From Procambarus clarkii (lineage: Eukaryota; Arthropoda; Malacostraca; Decapoda; Cambaridae): a DNA stretch of 64,000 nucleotides. The DNA lies in contig NC_091209.1 of assembly GCF_040958095.1 (NCBI RefSeq), positions 3,358,232-3,422,231 of the forward strand, read 5' to 3'. A program made the position numbers and the translations under genes. Under the pieces are notes generated by a model, which saw only the letters and a list, made by a program, of their open reading frames with translations, searched no databases and was not told the origin of the DNA. Below are positions 37,119-51,920 of the stretch, one piece after another. Numbering within the stretch: the first letter of the stretch is position 1; each line of letters opens with the position of its first letter.

Positions 37119-37339
37119 TCACAAATACACAACTGATTAGAACTTGCGTTTCCCTGATTTTATATCTACATTTGAGTGAGGTGGGAAGGGTGATGTGGCA
37201 TTACATTTGAGTGAGGTGGGAAGGGTGATGTGGCATTAACACAAGACAGAACACTAGGGGATATTAATAGGGTATTAAAAGTATCAACACAAGACAGAAC
37301 AGAAACAATGGGTATTGAATAGAAGTGTTTGTAGAAAGC

Positions 37340-39805
37340 CTATTGGTCCATATTTCTTGATGCTTCTATATTGGAGCGGAGTCTTGAGGTGGGTAGAATA
37401 TAGTTGTGCAATAATTGGCTGTTGATTGCTGGTGTTGACTTCTTGATGTGTAGTGCCTCGCAAACGTCAAGCCGCCTGCTATCGCTGTATCTATCGATGA
37501 TTTCTGTGTTGTTTACTAGGATTTCTCTGGCGATGGTTTGGTTATGGGAAGAGATTATATTTTCCTTAATGGAGCCCTGTTGTTTATGCATCGTTAAACG
37601 CCTAGAAAGAGATGTTGTTGTCTTGCCTATATACTGGGTTTTTTGGAGCTTACAGTCCCCAAGTGGGCATTTGAAGGCATAGACGACGTTAGTCTCTTTT
37701 AAAGCGTTCTGTTTTGTGTCTGGAGAGTTTTTCATGAGTAGGCTGGCCGTTTTTCTGGTTTTATAGTAAATCGTCAGTTGTATCCTCTGATTTTTGTCTG
37801 TAGGGATAACGTTTCTATTAACAATATCTTTCAGGACCCTTTCCTCTGTTTTATGAGCTGTGGAAAAGAAGTTCCTGTAAAATAGTCTAATAGGGGGTAT
37901 AGGTGTTGTGTTAGTTGTCTCTTCGGAGGTTGCATGGCTTTTCACTTTCCTTCTTATGATGTCTTCGATGAAACCATTGGAGAAGCCGTTATTGACTAGG
38001 ACCTGCCTTACCCTACAGAGTTCTTCGTCGACTTGCTTCCATTCTGAGCTGTGGCTGAGAGCACGGTCGACGTATGCGTTAACAACACTCCTCTTGTACC
38101 TGTCAGGGCAGTCGCTGTTGGCATTTAGGCACATTCCTATGTTTGTTTCCTTTGTGTAGACTGCAGTGTGGAAACCTCCGCCCTTTTCCATGACTGTTAC
38201 ATCTAGAAAAGGCAGCTTCCCATCCTTTTCCGTCTCGTAAGTGAAACGCAGCACGGAACTCTGCTCAAATGCCTCCTTCAGCTCCTGCAGATGTCTGACA
38301 TCAGGTACCTGTGTAAAAATGTCGTCAACATACCTGCAGTATATGGCCGGTTTCAAGTTCATGTCGACTAAGACTTTTTGCTCGATGGTACCCATATAGA
38401 AGTTTGCAAACAGGACACCTAGGGGAGAACCCATGGCGACCCCATCTACTTGCTTATACATGTGCCCATCCGGGCTCAAGAAGGGTGCCTCTTTAGTACA
38501 AGCTTGGAGTAGTTTCCTCAGAATACTTTCTGGCATGTCAAGAGGAGTACAGGCTGGATCACGATACACTCTGTCGGCTATCATTCCGATTGTCTCGTCC
38601 ACAGGTACGTTGGTAAACAGCGATTCTACGTCCAACGAGGCTCTTATCCCTGTGGCCCGTGTGCCCCGCAGTAAGTCCACAAATTCCTTTGGAGACTTCA
38701 GGCTGAAGGCGCAAGGAACATAAGGAGTCAGCAGGCCGTTGAGTCGCTTCGCCAGTCTGTACGTGGGTGTGGGTATCTGGCTAATGATTGGCCGAAGTGG
38801 GTTTCCAGGCTTGTGCGTCTTGACATTTCCATACGCATATCCAGGTTTATATTCCCCAATGATCTTTGGCAGGTGGAGTCCGGATTTCTTGGCGTTCACA
38901 GTTTCGATCAGTTTGTTGACCTTTGCTTTTAATTCGGCTGTAGTGTCCTTCGTTACCCTTTGGAACTTAGTTTGGGTAGAGAGTATGATGTTCATTTTCG
39001 CCAGATATTCGTCTTTTTTAAGAATGACATATATTGGCGACTTGTCACCTCTCCTGACAACTATCTCCTTGTTCTCACGAAGGCTTTTAGCTGCCGCTTT
39101 AAGCTCGGGGGACAGTATGGTGCTTCTGTAGTTGCCTCGATTCTTTCCTCCTTCTGCAATAAGTTCTGCTTGTAAGGTATCTTTGGTTGTGACCTTCTTT
39201 TGTGTCTCGAGGTCGAATATGTCGTCCAACAGAATTTCCAACTCTACTTTCCGGGCCATTTCACTCGGTCTGGACATAACATGACAGTTTATGCCCAGAT
39301 TTAGGAGAGTGACTTGGTCCTCAGTGAGGTTAATTCCTGCAAGGTTCAGGAAGCCATCTCTTGGTCGTGGAATTGCCATAGGTCCTCCATATAATGTTGT
39401 TAGTTTCTTGATAATCCTTGTTTCAGTGCTGAGGTGATGTTGGTCTGTGAGGATGTCGAGGTGTTGTTCAATGCGGGTACGGATACTATGGCCGATGTTG
39501 CTATTTCTCCACTCGTTTGTAGCATGAAGTAGTTGCGTTTTGTTGTCTTTGATTTCATTCTCTGCCTTGTATATCTGATCACGAATCAGATCCTGGCGAT
39601 ATTTTTTCGTGAAGGCTTGATTCCTTGCTGCTGGGTCGTGCACTTTAACATTAGTATATTTTGGTAGCAGTCTTTCCTGTAGACATATATTATTAAATAT
39701 GACCGAAAAAGTAAGATTAATAATTCTAACACGAATTTTCTCAATCTTTCGTACATTACGCTTCACTGTTAGAGGTAAATCAAAAATCACTTCTCCAAAA
39801 TTCAT
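37340..39805 (-). CDS. PLE reverse transcriptase / GIY-YIG endonuclease, intact 821 codons
   Basis: Complete ORF, near-identical to the one at 48145. It has an N-terminal DNA/RNA-binding-type region, then the reverse transcriptase with LDVESLF (about residue 391), GSPLGVLFANF and the catalytic YVDD (residues 492-495). The C-terminal GIY-YIG nuclease follows: VVYAF (about 708-712), YIGKT (725-729), conserved Arg pairs and a late Asn. PLEs use the nuclease to nick target DNA and the RT to copy their RNA. A KEN in place of KEH near residue 760 distinguishes this copy. No stop or frameshift, so activity is possible. Confidence 0.92.
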   Translation of the reverse strand: MNFGEVIFDLPLTVKRNVRKIEKIRVRIINLTFSVIFNNICLQERLLPKYTNVKVHDPAARNQAFTKKYRQDLIRDQIYKAENEIKDNKTQLLHATNEWRNSNIGHSIRTRIEQHLDILTDQHHLSTETRIIKKLTTLYGGPMAIPRPRDGFLNLAGINLTEDQVTLLNLGINCHVMSRPSEMARKVELEILLDDIFDLETQKKVTTKDTLQAELIAEGGKNRGNYRSTILSPELKAAAKSLRENKEIVVRRGDKSPIYVILKKDEYLAKMNIILSTQTKFQRVTKDTTAELKAKVNKLIETVNAKKSGLHLPKIIGEYKPGYAYGNVKTHKPGNPLRPIISQIPTPTYRLAKRLNGLLTPYVPCAFSLKSPKEFVDLLRGTRATGIRASLDVESLFTNVPVDETIGMIADRVYRDPACTPLDMPESILRKLLQACTKEAPFLSPDGHMYKQVDGVAMGSPLGVLFANFYMGTIEQKVLVDMNLKPAIYCRYVDDIFTQVPDVRHLQELKEAFEQSSVLRFTYETEKDGKLPFLDVTVMEKGGGFHTAVYTKETNIGMCLNANSDCPDRYKRSVVNAYVDRALSHSSEWKQVDEELCRVRQVLVNNGFSNGFIEDIIRRKVKSHATSEETTNTTPIPPIRLFYRNFFSTAHKTEERVLKDIVNRNVIPTDKNQRIQLTIYYKTRKTASLLMKNSPDTKQNALKETNVVYAFKCPLGDCKLQKTQYIGKTTTSLSRRLTMHKQQGSIKENIISSHNQTIAREILVNNTEIIDRYSDSRRLDVCEALHIKKSTPAINSQLLHNYILPTSRLRSNIEASRNMDQ

Positions 39806-39815
39806 TTTTATTTCT

Positions 39816-39868
39816 AGTCTGACGCGACACGGGCGCGTTTCGTAAAACTTATTACATTTTCAAAGACT
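39816..39868 (-). ncRNA. Hammerhead-like ribozyme motif, copy 2, 5' pseudo-LTR
   Basis: Same 53-nt fold as at 37066, ending about ten bases before the ORF's ATG. Confidence 0.6.
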
Positions 39869-40036
39869 TCACAAATACACAACTGATTAGAACTTGCGTT
39901 TCCCTGATTTTATATCTACATTTGAGTGAGGTGGGAAGGGTGATGTGGCATTACATTTGAGTGAGGTGGGAAGGGTGATGTGGCATTAACACAAGACAGA
40001 ACACTAGGGGATATTAATAGGGTATTAAAAGTATCA

Positions 40037-41202
<1,166 letters not shown>

Positions 41203-41204
41203 TA

Positions 41205-43232
41205 GTATATTTTGGTAGCAGTCTTTCCTGTAGACATATATTATTAAATATGACCGAAAAAGTAAGCTTAATAATTCTAACACGAATTTTCTCAATCTTT
41301 CGTACATTTCTTTTCACTATTGTAGGTAAATCAAAAATCAATTCTCCAAAATTCATTTTTATTTCTAGTCTGACGCGACACGAGCGCGTTTCGTAAAACT
41401 TATTACATTTTCAAAGACTTTAGTTTACAAATACACAACTTAATAGAACTTACGCATCTCCGATTTTATATCTACATTTTAGTGAGGTGGATGGGGTGAG
41501 GTGGCATTAATAGGGTATTAATTTCATCAACACAAGTCAGAACAAGAGGTGGCATTAATAGGGTATTAATTTCATCAACACAAGACAGAACACGAAACAA
41601 TGGGTATTGAATAGAAGTGTTTGTAGAAAGCCTATTGGTCCATATTTCTTGATGCTTCTATATTGGAGCGGAGTCTTGAGGTGGGTAGAATATAGTTGTG
41701 CATTAATTGGCTGTTGATTGCTGGTGTTGACTTCTTGATGTGTAGTGCCTCGCAAACGTCAAGTTGCCTGCTATCGCTGTATTTATCGATGATTTCTGTG
41801 TTGTTTACTAGGATTTCTCTGGCGATGGTTTGGTTGTGGGAAGAGATTATATGTTCCTTAATGGAGCCCTGTTGCTTATGCATCGTTAAACGCCTAGAAA
41901 GAGATGTTGTTGTCTTGCCTATATACTGTTTTTTTTGGAGCTTACAGTCCCCAAGAGGGCATTTGAAGGCATAGACGACGTTAGTCTCTTTTAAAGCGTT
42001 CTGTTTGTGTCTGGAGAGTTTCTCATGAGTAGGCTGGCCGTTTTTCTGGTTTTATAGTAAATCGTCAGTTGTATCCTCTGATTTTTGTCGGTAGGGATAA
42101 CGTTTCTATTAACAATATCTTTCAGGACCCTTTCCTCCGTTTTATGAGCTGTGGAAAAGAAGTTCCTGTAAAATAGTCTAATAGGGGGTATAGGTGTTGT
42201 GTTAGTTGTCTCTTCAGAGGTTGCATGGCGTTTCACTTTCCTTCTTATGATGTCTTCGACGAAACCATTGGAGAAGCCGTTGTTGACTAGGACCTGCCTT
42301 ACCCTACAGAGTTCTTCGTCGACTTGCTTCCATTCTGAGCTGTGGCTGAGAGCACGGTCGACATATGCGTTAACAACACTCCTCTTGTACCTGTCTGGGC
42401 AATCGCTGTTGGCATTTAGGCACATTCCTATGTTCGTTTCCTTAGTGTAGACTGCAGTGTGGAAACCTCCGCTCTTTTCCATGACTGTTACATCTAGAAA
42501 GGGCAGCTTCCCATCCTTTTCCATCTCGTAAGTGAAACGCAGCACGGAACTCTGCTCAAATGCCTCCTTCAGCTCCTGCAGATGTCTGACATCAGGTACC
42601 TGTGTAAAAATGTCGTCAACATACCTGCAGTATATGGCCGGTTTCAAGTTCATGTCGACTAAGACTTTTTGCTCGATGGTACCCATGTAGAAGTTTGCAA
42701 ACAGGACACCTAGGGGAGAACCCATGGCGACCCCATCTACTTGCTTAAACATGTGCCCATCCGGGTTCAAGAAGGGTGCCTCCTTAGTACAAGCTTGGAG
42801 TAGTTTCCTCAGAATATTTTCTGGTATGTCAAGAGGAGTACAGGCTGGATCACGATACACTCTGTCGGCTATCATCCCGATTGTCTCGTCCACAGGTACG
42901 TTGGTAAACAGCGATTCTACGTCCAACGAGGCTCTTATCCCTGTGGCCCGTGTGCCCCGCAGTAAGTCAACAAATTCCTTTGGAGACTTCAGGCTGAAGG
43001 CGCAGGGAACATAAGGAGTCAGCAGGCCGTTGAGTCGCTTCGCCAGTCTGTACGTGGGTGTGGGTATCTGGCTAATGATTGGCCGAAGTGGGTTTCCAGG
43101 CTTGTGCGTCTTGACATTTCCATACGCATATCCAGGTTTATATTCCCCAATGATCTTTGGCAGGTGGAGTCCGGATTTCTTGGCGTTCACAGTTTCGATC
43201 AGTTTGTTGACCTTTGCTTTTAATTCGGCTGT
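41205..43232 (-). mobile_element. Penelope-like element, 5'-truncated copy 4 (frameshifted)
   Basis: Reverse strand: 3' pseudo-LTR (41205-41560), GIY-YIG part (ends at 41632), a frameshift near 41985-42000 from a one-base loss in a T-run, then RT and linker up to 43232. Its RT has intact YVDD. At 43232 it is fused tail-free to copy 5 in opposite orientation. Confidence 0.9.
41367..41419 (-). ncRNA. Hammerhead-like motif in copy 4
   Basis: Same 53-nt fold on the reverse strand. The stem III loop has one change (CUCGUGU) while the stems are kept. Confidence 0.58.
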
Positions 43233-44766
43233 GAGCCCGGATGGGCACATGTATAAGCAAGTAGATGGGGTCGCCATGGGTTCTCCCCTAGGTGTCTTGT
43301 TTGCAAACTTCTACATGGGTACCATCGAGCAAAAAGTCTTAGTCGACATGAACTTGAAACCGGCCATATACTGCAGGTATGTTGACGACATTTTTACACA
43401 GGTACCTGATGTCAGACATCTGCAGGAGCTGAAGGAGGCATTTGAGCAGAGTTCCGTGCTGCGTTTCACTTACGAGATGGAAAAGGGTGGGAAGCTGCCC
43501 TTTCTAGATGTAACAGTCATGGAAAAGAGCGGAGGTTTCCACACTGCAGTCTACACTAAGGAAACGAACATAGGAATGTGCCTAAATGCCAACAGCGACT
43601 GCCCAGACAGGTACAAGAGGAGTGTTGTTAACGCATATGTCGACCGTGCTCTCAGCCACAGCTCAGAATGGAAGCAAGTCGACGAAGAACTCTGTAGGGT
43701 AAGGCAGGTCCTAGTCAACAACGGCTTCTCCAATGGTTTCGTCGAAGACATCATAAGAAGGAAAGTGAAACGCCATGCAACCTCTGAAGAGACAACTAAC
43801 ACAACACCTATACCCCCTATTAGACTATTTTACAGGAACTTCTTTTCCACAGCTCATAAAATGGAGGAAAGGGTCCTGAAAGATATTGTTAATAGAAACG
43901 TTATCCCTACAGACAAAAATCAGAGGATACAACTGACGATTTACTATAAAACCAGAAAAACGGCCAGCCTACTCATGAGAAACTCTCCAGACACAAAACA
44001 GAACGCTTTAAAAGAGACTAACGTCGTCTATGCCTTCAAATGCCCTCTTGGGGACTGTAAGCTCCAAAAAACCCAGTATATAGGCAAGACAACAACATCT
44101 CTTTCTAGGCGTTTAACGATGCATAAGCAACAGGGCTCCATTAAGGAACATATAATCTCTTCCCACAACCAAACCATCGCCAGAGAAATCCTAGTAAACA
44201 ACACAGAAATCATTGATAGATACAGCGATAGCAGGCGGCTTGACGTTTGCGAGGCACTACACATCAAGAAGTCAACACCAGCAATCAACAGCCAATTAAT
44301 GCACAACTATATTCTACCCACCTCAAGACTCCGCTCCAATATAGAAGCATCAAGAAATATGGACCAATAGGCTTTCTACAAACACTTCTATTCAATACCC
44401 ATTGTTTCGTGTTCTGTCTTGTGTTGATGAAATTAATACCCTATTAATGCCACCTCTTGTTCTGTCTTGTGTTGATGAAATTAATACCCTATTAATGCCA
44501 CCTCACCCCATCCACCTCACTAAAATGTAGATATAAAATCGGAGATGCGTAAGTTCTATTCAGTTGTGTATTTGTAAACTAAAGTCTTTGAAAATGTAAT
44601 AAGTTTTACGAAACGCGCTCGTGTCGCGTCAGACTAGAAATAAAAATGAATTTTGGAGAATTGATTTTTGATTTACCTCCAACAGTGAAAAGAAATGTAC
44701 GAAAGATTGAGAAAATTTGTGTTAGAATTATTAATCTTACTTTTTCGGTCATATTTAATAATATAT
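43233..44766 (+). mobile_element. Penelope-like element, 5'-truncated copy 5
   Basis: Starts inside the RT domain (SPDGHMYKQ). The frame is open to 44368-44370 and keeps YVDD and the GIY-YIG domain. The 3' pseudo-LTR follows with an ATG at 44646 and ends in (AT)n. The long ORF that crosses 43232 is an artefact of the inverted fusion. Confidence 0.9.
44583..44635 (+). ncRNA. Hammerhead-like motif in copy 5
   Basis: Same fold with the loop variant of copy 4. Confidence 0.58.
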
Positions 44767-44767
44767 T

Positions 44768-47979
<3,212 letters not shown>

Positions 47980-48081
47980 CCCACCTCACTCAAATGTAAT
48001 GCCACATCACCCTTCCCACCTCACTCAAAAGTAGATATAAAATCAGGGAAATGCAAGTTCTAATCAGTTGTGTATTTGTGA

Positions 48082-48134
48082 AGTCTTTGAAAATGTAATA
48101 AGTTTTACGAAACGCGCCCGTGTCGCGTCAGACT
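48082..48134 (+). ncRNA. Hammerhead-like motif, copy 7, 5' pseudo-LTR
   Basis: Predicted cleavage after the GUC at 48127-48129, sixteen bases before the ORF's ATG. Same fold as the others. Confidence 0.6.
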
Positions 48135-48144
48135 AGAAATAAAA

Positions 48145-50610
48145 ATGAATTTTGGAGAAGTGATTTTTGATTTACCTCCAACAGTGAAGCATAATGTACG
48201 AAAGATTGAGAAAATTCGTGTTAGAATTATTAATCTTACTTTTTCGGTCATATTTAATAAAATATGTCTACAGGAAAGACTGCTACCAAAATATACTAAT
48301 GTTAAAGTGCACGACCCAGCAGCAAGGAATCAAGCCTTCACGATAAAATATCGCCAGGATCTGATTCGTGATCAGATATACAAGGCAGAGAATGAAATCA
48401 AAGACAAAAAAACGCAACTACTTCATGCTACAAACGAGTGGAGAAATAGCAACATCGACCATAGTATCCGTACCCGCATTGAACAACACCTCGACATCCT
48501 CACAGACCAACATCACCTCAGCACTGAAACAAGGATTATCAAGAAACTAACAACATTATATGGAGGACCTATGGCAATTCCACGACCAAGAGATGGCTTC
48601 CTGAATCTTGCAGGAATTAACCTCACTGAGGACCAAGTCACTCTCCTAAATCTGGGCATAAACTGTCATGTTATGTCCAGACCGAGTGAAATGGCCCGGA
48701 AAGTGGAGTTGGAAATTCTGTTGGACGACATATTCGACCTCGAGACACAAAAGAAGGTCACTACCAAAGATACCTTACAAGCAGAACTTATTGCAGAAGG
48801 AGGAAAGAATCGAGGCAACTACAGAAGCACCATACTGTCCCCCGAGCTTAGAGCGGCAGCTAAAAGCCTTCGCGAGAACAAGGAGATAGTTGTCAGGAGA
48901 GGTGACAAGTCGCCAATATATGTCATTCTTAAAAAAGACGAATATCTGGCGAAAATGAACATCATACTCTCTGACCAAACTAAGTTCCAAAGGGTAACGA
49001 AGGACACTACAGCCGAATTAAAAGCAAAGGTCAACAAACTGATCGAAACTGTGAACGCCAAGAAATCCGGACTCCACCTGCCAAAGATCATTGGGGAATA
49101 TAAACCTGGATATGCGTATGGAAATGTCAAGACGCACAAGCCTGGAAACCCACTTCGGCCAATCATTAGCCAGATACCCACACCCACGTACAGATTGGCA
49201 AAGCGACTCAACGGCCTGCTGACTCCTTATGTTCCTTGCGCCTTCAGCCTGAAGTCTCCAAAGGAATTTGTGGACTTACTGCGGGGCGCACGGGCCACAG
49301 GGATAAGAGCCTCGTTGGACGTAGAATCGCTGTTTACCAACGTACCTGTGGACGAGACAATCGGAATGATAGCCGACAGAGTGTATCGTGATCCAGCCTG
49401 TACTCCTCTTGACATGCCAGAAAGTATTCTGAGGAAACTACTCCAAGCTTGTACTAAAGAGGCACCCTTCTTGAGCCCGGATGGGCATATGTATAAGCAA
49501 GTAGATGGGGTCGCTATGGGTTCTCCCCTAGGTGTCCTGTTTGCAAACTTCTACATGGGTACCATCGAGCAAAAAGTCTTAGTCGACATGAACTTGAAAC
49601 CGGCCATATACTGCAGGTATGTTGACGACATTTTTACACAGGTACCTGATGTCAGACATCTGCAGGAGCTGAAGGAGGCATTTGAGCAGAGTTCCGTGCT
49701 GCGTTTCACTTACGAGACGGAAAAGGATGGGAAGCTGCCTTTTCTAGATGTAACAGTCATGGAAAAGGGCGGAGGTTTCCACACTGCAGTCTACACAAAG
49801 GAAACAAACATAGGAATGTGCCTAAATGCCAACAGCGACTGCCCTGACAGGTACAAGAGGAGTGTTGTTAACGCATACGTCGACCGTGCTCTCAGCCACA
49901 GCTCAGAATGGAAGCAAGTCGACGAAGAACTCTGTAGGGTAAGGCAGGTTCTAGTCAATAACGGCTTCTCCAATGGTTTCATCGAAGACATCATAAGAAG
50001 GAAAGTGAAAAGCCATGCAACCTCTGAAGAGACAACTAACACAACACCTATACCCCCTATTAGACTATTTTACAGGAACTTCTTTTCCACAGCTCATAAA
50101 ACAGAGGAAAGGGTCCTGAAAGATATTGTTAATAGAAACGTTATCCCTACAGACAAAAATCAGAGGATACAACTGACGATTTACTATAAAACCAGAAAAA
50201 CGGCCAGCCTACTCATGAGAAACTCTCCAGACACGAAACAGAACGCTTTAAAAGAGACTAACGTCGTCTATGCCTTCAAATGCCCACTTGGGGACTGTAA
50301 GCTCCAAAAAACCCAGTATATAGGCAAGACAACAACATCTCTTTCTAGGCGTTTAACGATGCATAAACAACAGGGCTCCATTAAGGAACATATAATCTCT
50401 TCCCATAACCAAACCATCGCCAGAGAAATCCTAGTAAACAACACAGAAATCATCGATAGATACAGCGATAGCAGGCGGCTTGACGTTTGCGAGGCACTAC
50501 ACATCAAGAAGTCAACACCAGCAATCAACAGCCAATTATTGCACAACTATATTCTACCCACCTCAAGACTCCGCTCCAATATAGAAGCATCAAGAAATAT
50601 GGACCAATAG
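48145..50610 (+). CDS. PLE reverse transcriptase / GIY-YIG endonuclease, intact 821 codons
   Basis: Second complete PLE protein. The ATG at 48145 follows AATAAAA and lies inside the pseudo-LTR. RT block LDVESLF near residue 391, YVDD at 492-495, PFLDVTV in the thumb-side region, GIY-YIG from about 707 to 790 (VVYAF, CPLGDC with two Cys, YIGKT, SRR). It differs from the copy at 37340 at about a dozen residues. No lesion is visible. Confidence 0.92.
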   Translation: MNFGEVIFDLPPTVKHNVRKIEKIRVRIINLTFSVIFNKICLQERLLPKYTNVKVHDPAARNQAFTIKYRQDLIRDQIYKAENEIKDKKTQLLHATNEWRNSNIDHSIRTRIEQHLDILTDQHHLSTETRIIKKLTTLYGGPMAIPRPRDGFLNLAGINLTEDQVTLLNLGINCHVMSRPSEMARKVELEILLDDIFDLETQKKVTTKDTLQAELIAEGGKNRGNYRSTILSPELRAAAKSLRENKEIVVRRGDKSPIYVILKKDEYLAKMNIILSDQTKFQRVTKDTTAELKAKVNKLIETVNAKKSGLHLPKIIGEYKPGYAYGNVKTHKPGNPLRPIISQIPTPTYRLAKRLNGLLTPYVPCAFSLKSPKEFVDLLRGARATGIRASLDVESLFTNVPVDETIGMIADRVYRDPACTPLDMPESILRKLLQACTKEAPFLSPDGHMYKQVDGVAMGSPLGVLFANFYMGTIEQKVLVDMNLKPAIYCRYVDDIFTQVPDVRHLQELKEAFEQSSVLRFTYETEKDGKLPFLDVTVMEKGGGFHTAVYTKETNIGMCLNANSDCPDRYKRSVVNAYVDRALSHSSEWKQVDEELCRVRQVLVNNGFSNGFIEDIIRRKVKSHATSEETTNTTPIPPIRLFYRNFFSTAHKTEERVLKDIVNRNVIPTDKNQRIQLTIYYKTRKTASLLMRNSPDTKQNALKETNVVYAFKCPLGDCKLQKTQYIGKTTTSLSRRLTMHKQQGSIKEHIISSHNQTIAREILVNNTEIIDRYSDSRRLDVCEALHIKKSTPAINSQLLHNYILPTSRLRSNIEASRNMDQ

Positions 50611-50814
50611 GCTTTCTACAAACACTTCTATTCAATATCCATTGTTTCGTGTTCTGTCTTGTGTTGATACTTTTAATACCCTATTAATATCCTCTAATGC
50701 CACATCATCCTTCCCACCTCACTCAAATGTAATGCCACATCACCCTTCCCACCTCACTCAAAAGTAGATATAAAATCAGGGAAATGCAAGTTCTAATCAG
50801 TTGTGTATTTGTGA

Positions 50815-50867
50815 AGTCTTTGAAAATGTAATAAGTTTTACGAAACGCGCCCGTGTCGCGTCAGACT
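50815..50867 (+). ncRNA. Hammerhead-like motif, copy 7, 3' pseudo-LTR
   Basis: Same sequence as at 48082. With the upstream copy it would free a unit-length RNA of about 2.7 kb if both cleave. Confidence 0.6.
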
Positions 50868-50991
50868 AGAAATAAAAATGAATTTTGGAGAAGTGATTTT
50901 TGATTTACCTCCAACAGTGAAGCATAATGTACGAAAGATTGAGAAAATTCGTGTTAGAATTATTAATCTTACTTTTTCGGTCATATTTAAT

Positions 50992-51057
<66 letters not shown>

Positions 51058-51404
51058 TATATAATAAACGTCAGTGAATTATTTTAAAGTATGAGCTGAA
51101 GATGAGCATGTAAATAAGTGAACTAGGATAAGAGAGTAGAGATAAGAGAACATGCTGGAGGGATCGGCGATACATCCGCCCTCGCCGAATGTCAGTGGAT
51201 GACTGAGGGAGAAAGCCCCCGGCGGCGGCGGCCAGTAATGTGTCTGGACATGTTCCCAAGTGGACTCTGCCCAGGATGGGGGGAGGACCGTTGTGGCGAC
51301 GCAATAGTGTTTAAAGAGATGTCGGATGGAGGTGTTGTAATTTCTGTGAGTACATTTAATTATGTTTTGTAGGAAAACGTTTATTATGGCATGCTGGTGG
51401 ATTT

Positions 51405-51660
51405 GCAGGTTTGTGTGGGAGAGCTGCAACGTTTGTGTTGGAGAACTGCAACTTTTGTGTGGGAGAACTGCAACGTTTGTGTGGGAGAGCTGCAACGTTT
51501 GTGTGGGAGAACTGCAACTTTTGTGTGGGAGAAAAGAGTGAGAGAACTTCATACCAGAGGAGGAGTGTATGCTGAGCTCCAAGTGGGAGCTGGAACTCTT
51601 AGTGGGAGCTGGAACTCTTAGTGGGAGCTGGAACTCTTAGTGGGAGCTGAACTGCAAAGT
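51405..51660 (+). repeat. Tandem repeats inside R1
   Basis: About six copies of a 23-24-bp unit (GTGTGGGAGAACTGCAAC) at 51405-51535, then four copies of a 19-bp unit (AGTGGGAGCTGGAACTCTT) at 51580-51650. Confidence 0.85.
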
Positions 51661-51675
51661 GGTGCAGGACTTCAA

Positions 51676-51920
51676 GTTGAGGTTATCTTGAGTCGATTTC
51701 GTGGCTTTAGTGTCCTCGCGGCCCGGTCCTTGACCAGGCCTCCACCCCCAGAAAGCAGCCCGTGACAGCTGACTAACTCCCAGGTACCTATTTACTGCTA
51801 GGTAGCAAGGGCATAAGGTGAAATAAACTCTGCCCATCGTTTCTCGCTGGCGCCCGGAATCGAACCCGGGACCACAGGATCACAAGTACAGTGTGCTGTC
51901 CGCTCAGCCAACACGCTCCT
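51676..51920 (-). mobile_element. tRNA-derived SINE 3
   Basis: Reverse strand, about 245 bp. A box TGGCTGAGCGG, B box GGTTCGATTCC (complement of 51856-51866), conserved body (ACCTAGCAGTAAATAGGTACC, then AGTCAGCTGTCACGGGCTGC) and tail GACTCAAGATAACCTC. Same family as 58171-58421. The head resembles a Ser/Leu-type tRNA. Confidence 0.88.

Larger units (their letters stand above)
47980..50997 (+). mobile_element. Penelope-like element, complete copy 7 with 285-bp pseudo-LTRs
   Basis: Pseudo-LTRs 47980-48264 and 50713-50997 match at a constant offset of 2733 bases over 285 bp with no difference that I noticed. The complete ORF is 48145-50610. The 3' end runs straight into (AT)n. The start of the 5' pseudo-LTR is also the edge of copy 6. 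Confidence 0.93.

Noticed and set aside
38739..39131. Antisense ORFs of 83-130 codons opposite PLE genes
   Set aside because: They recur only as mirror frames of the conserved PLE coding strand and show no own family features.
43030..44370. 446-codon ORF as a novel PLE protein
   Set aside because: Its first ~67 residues are antisense of copy 4; the frame crosses the head-to-head junction at 43232 by chance.
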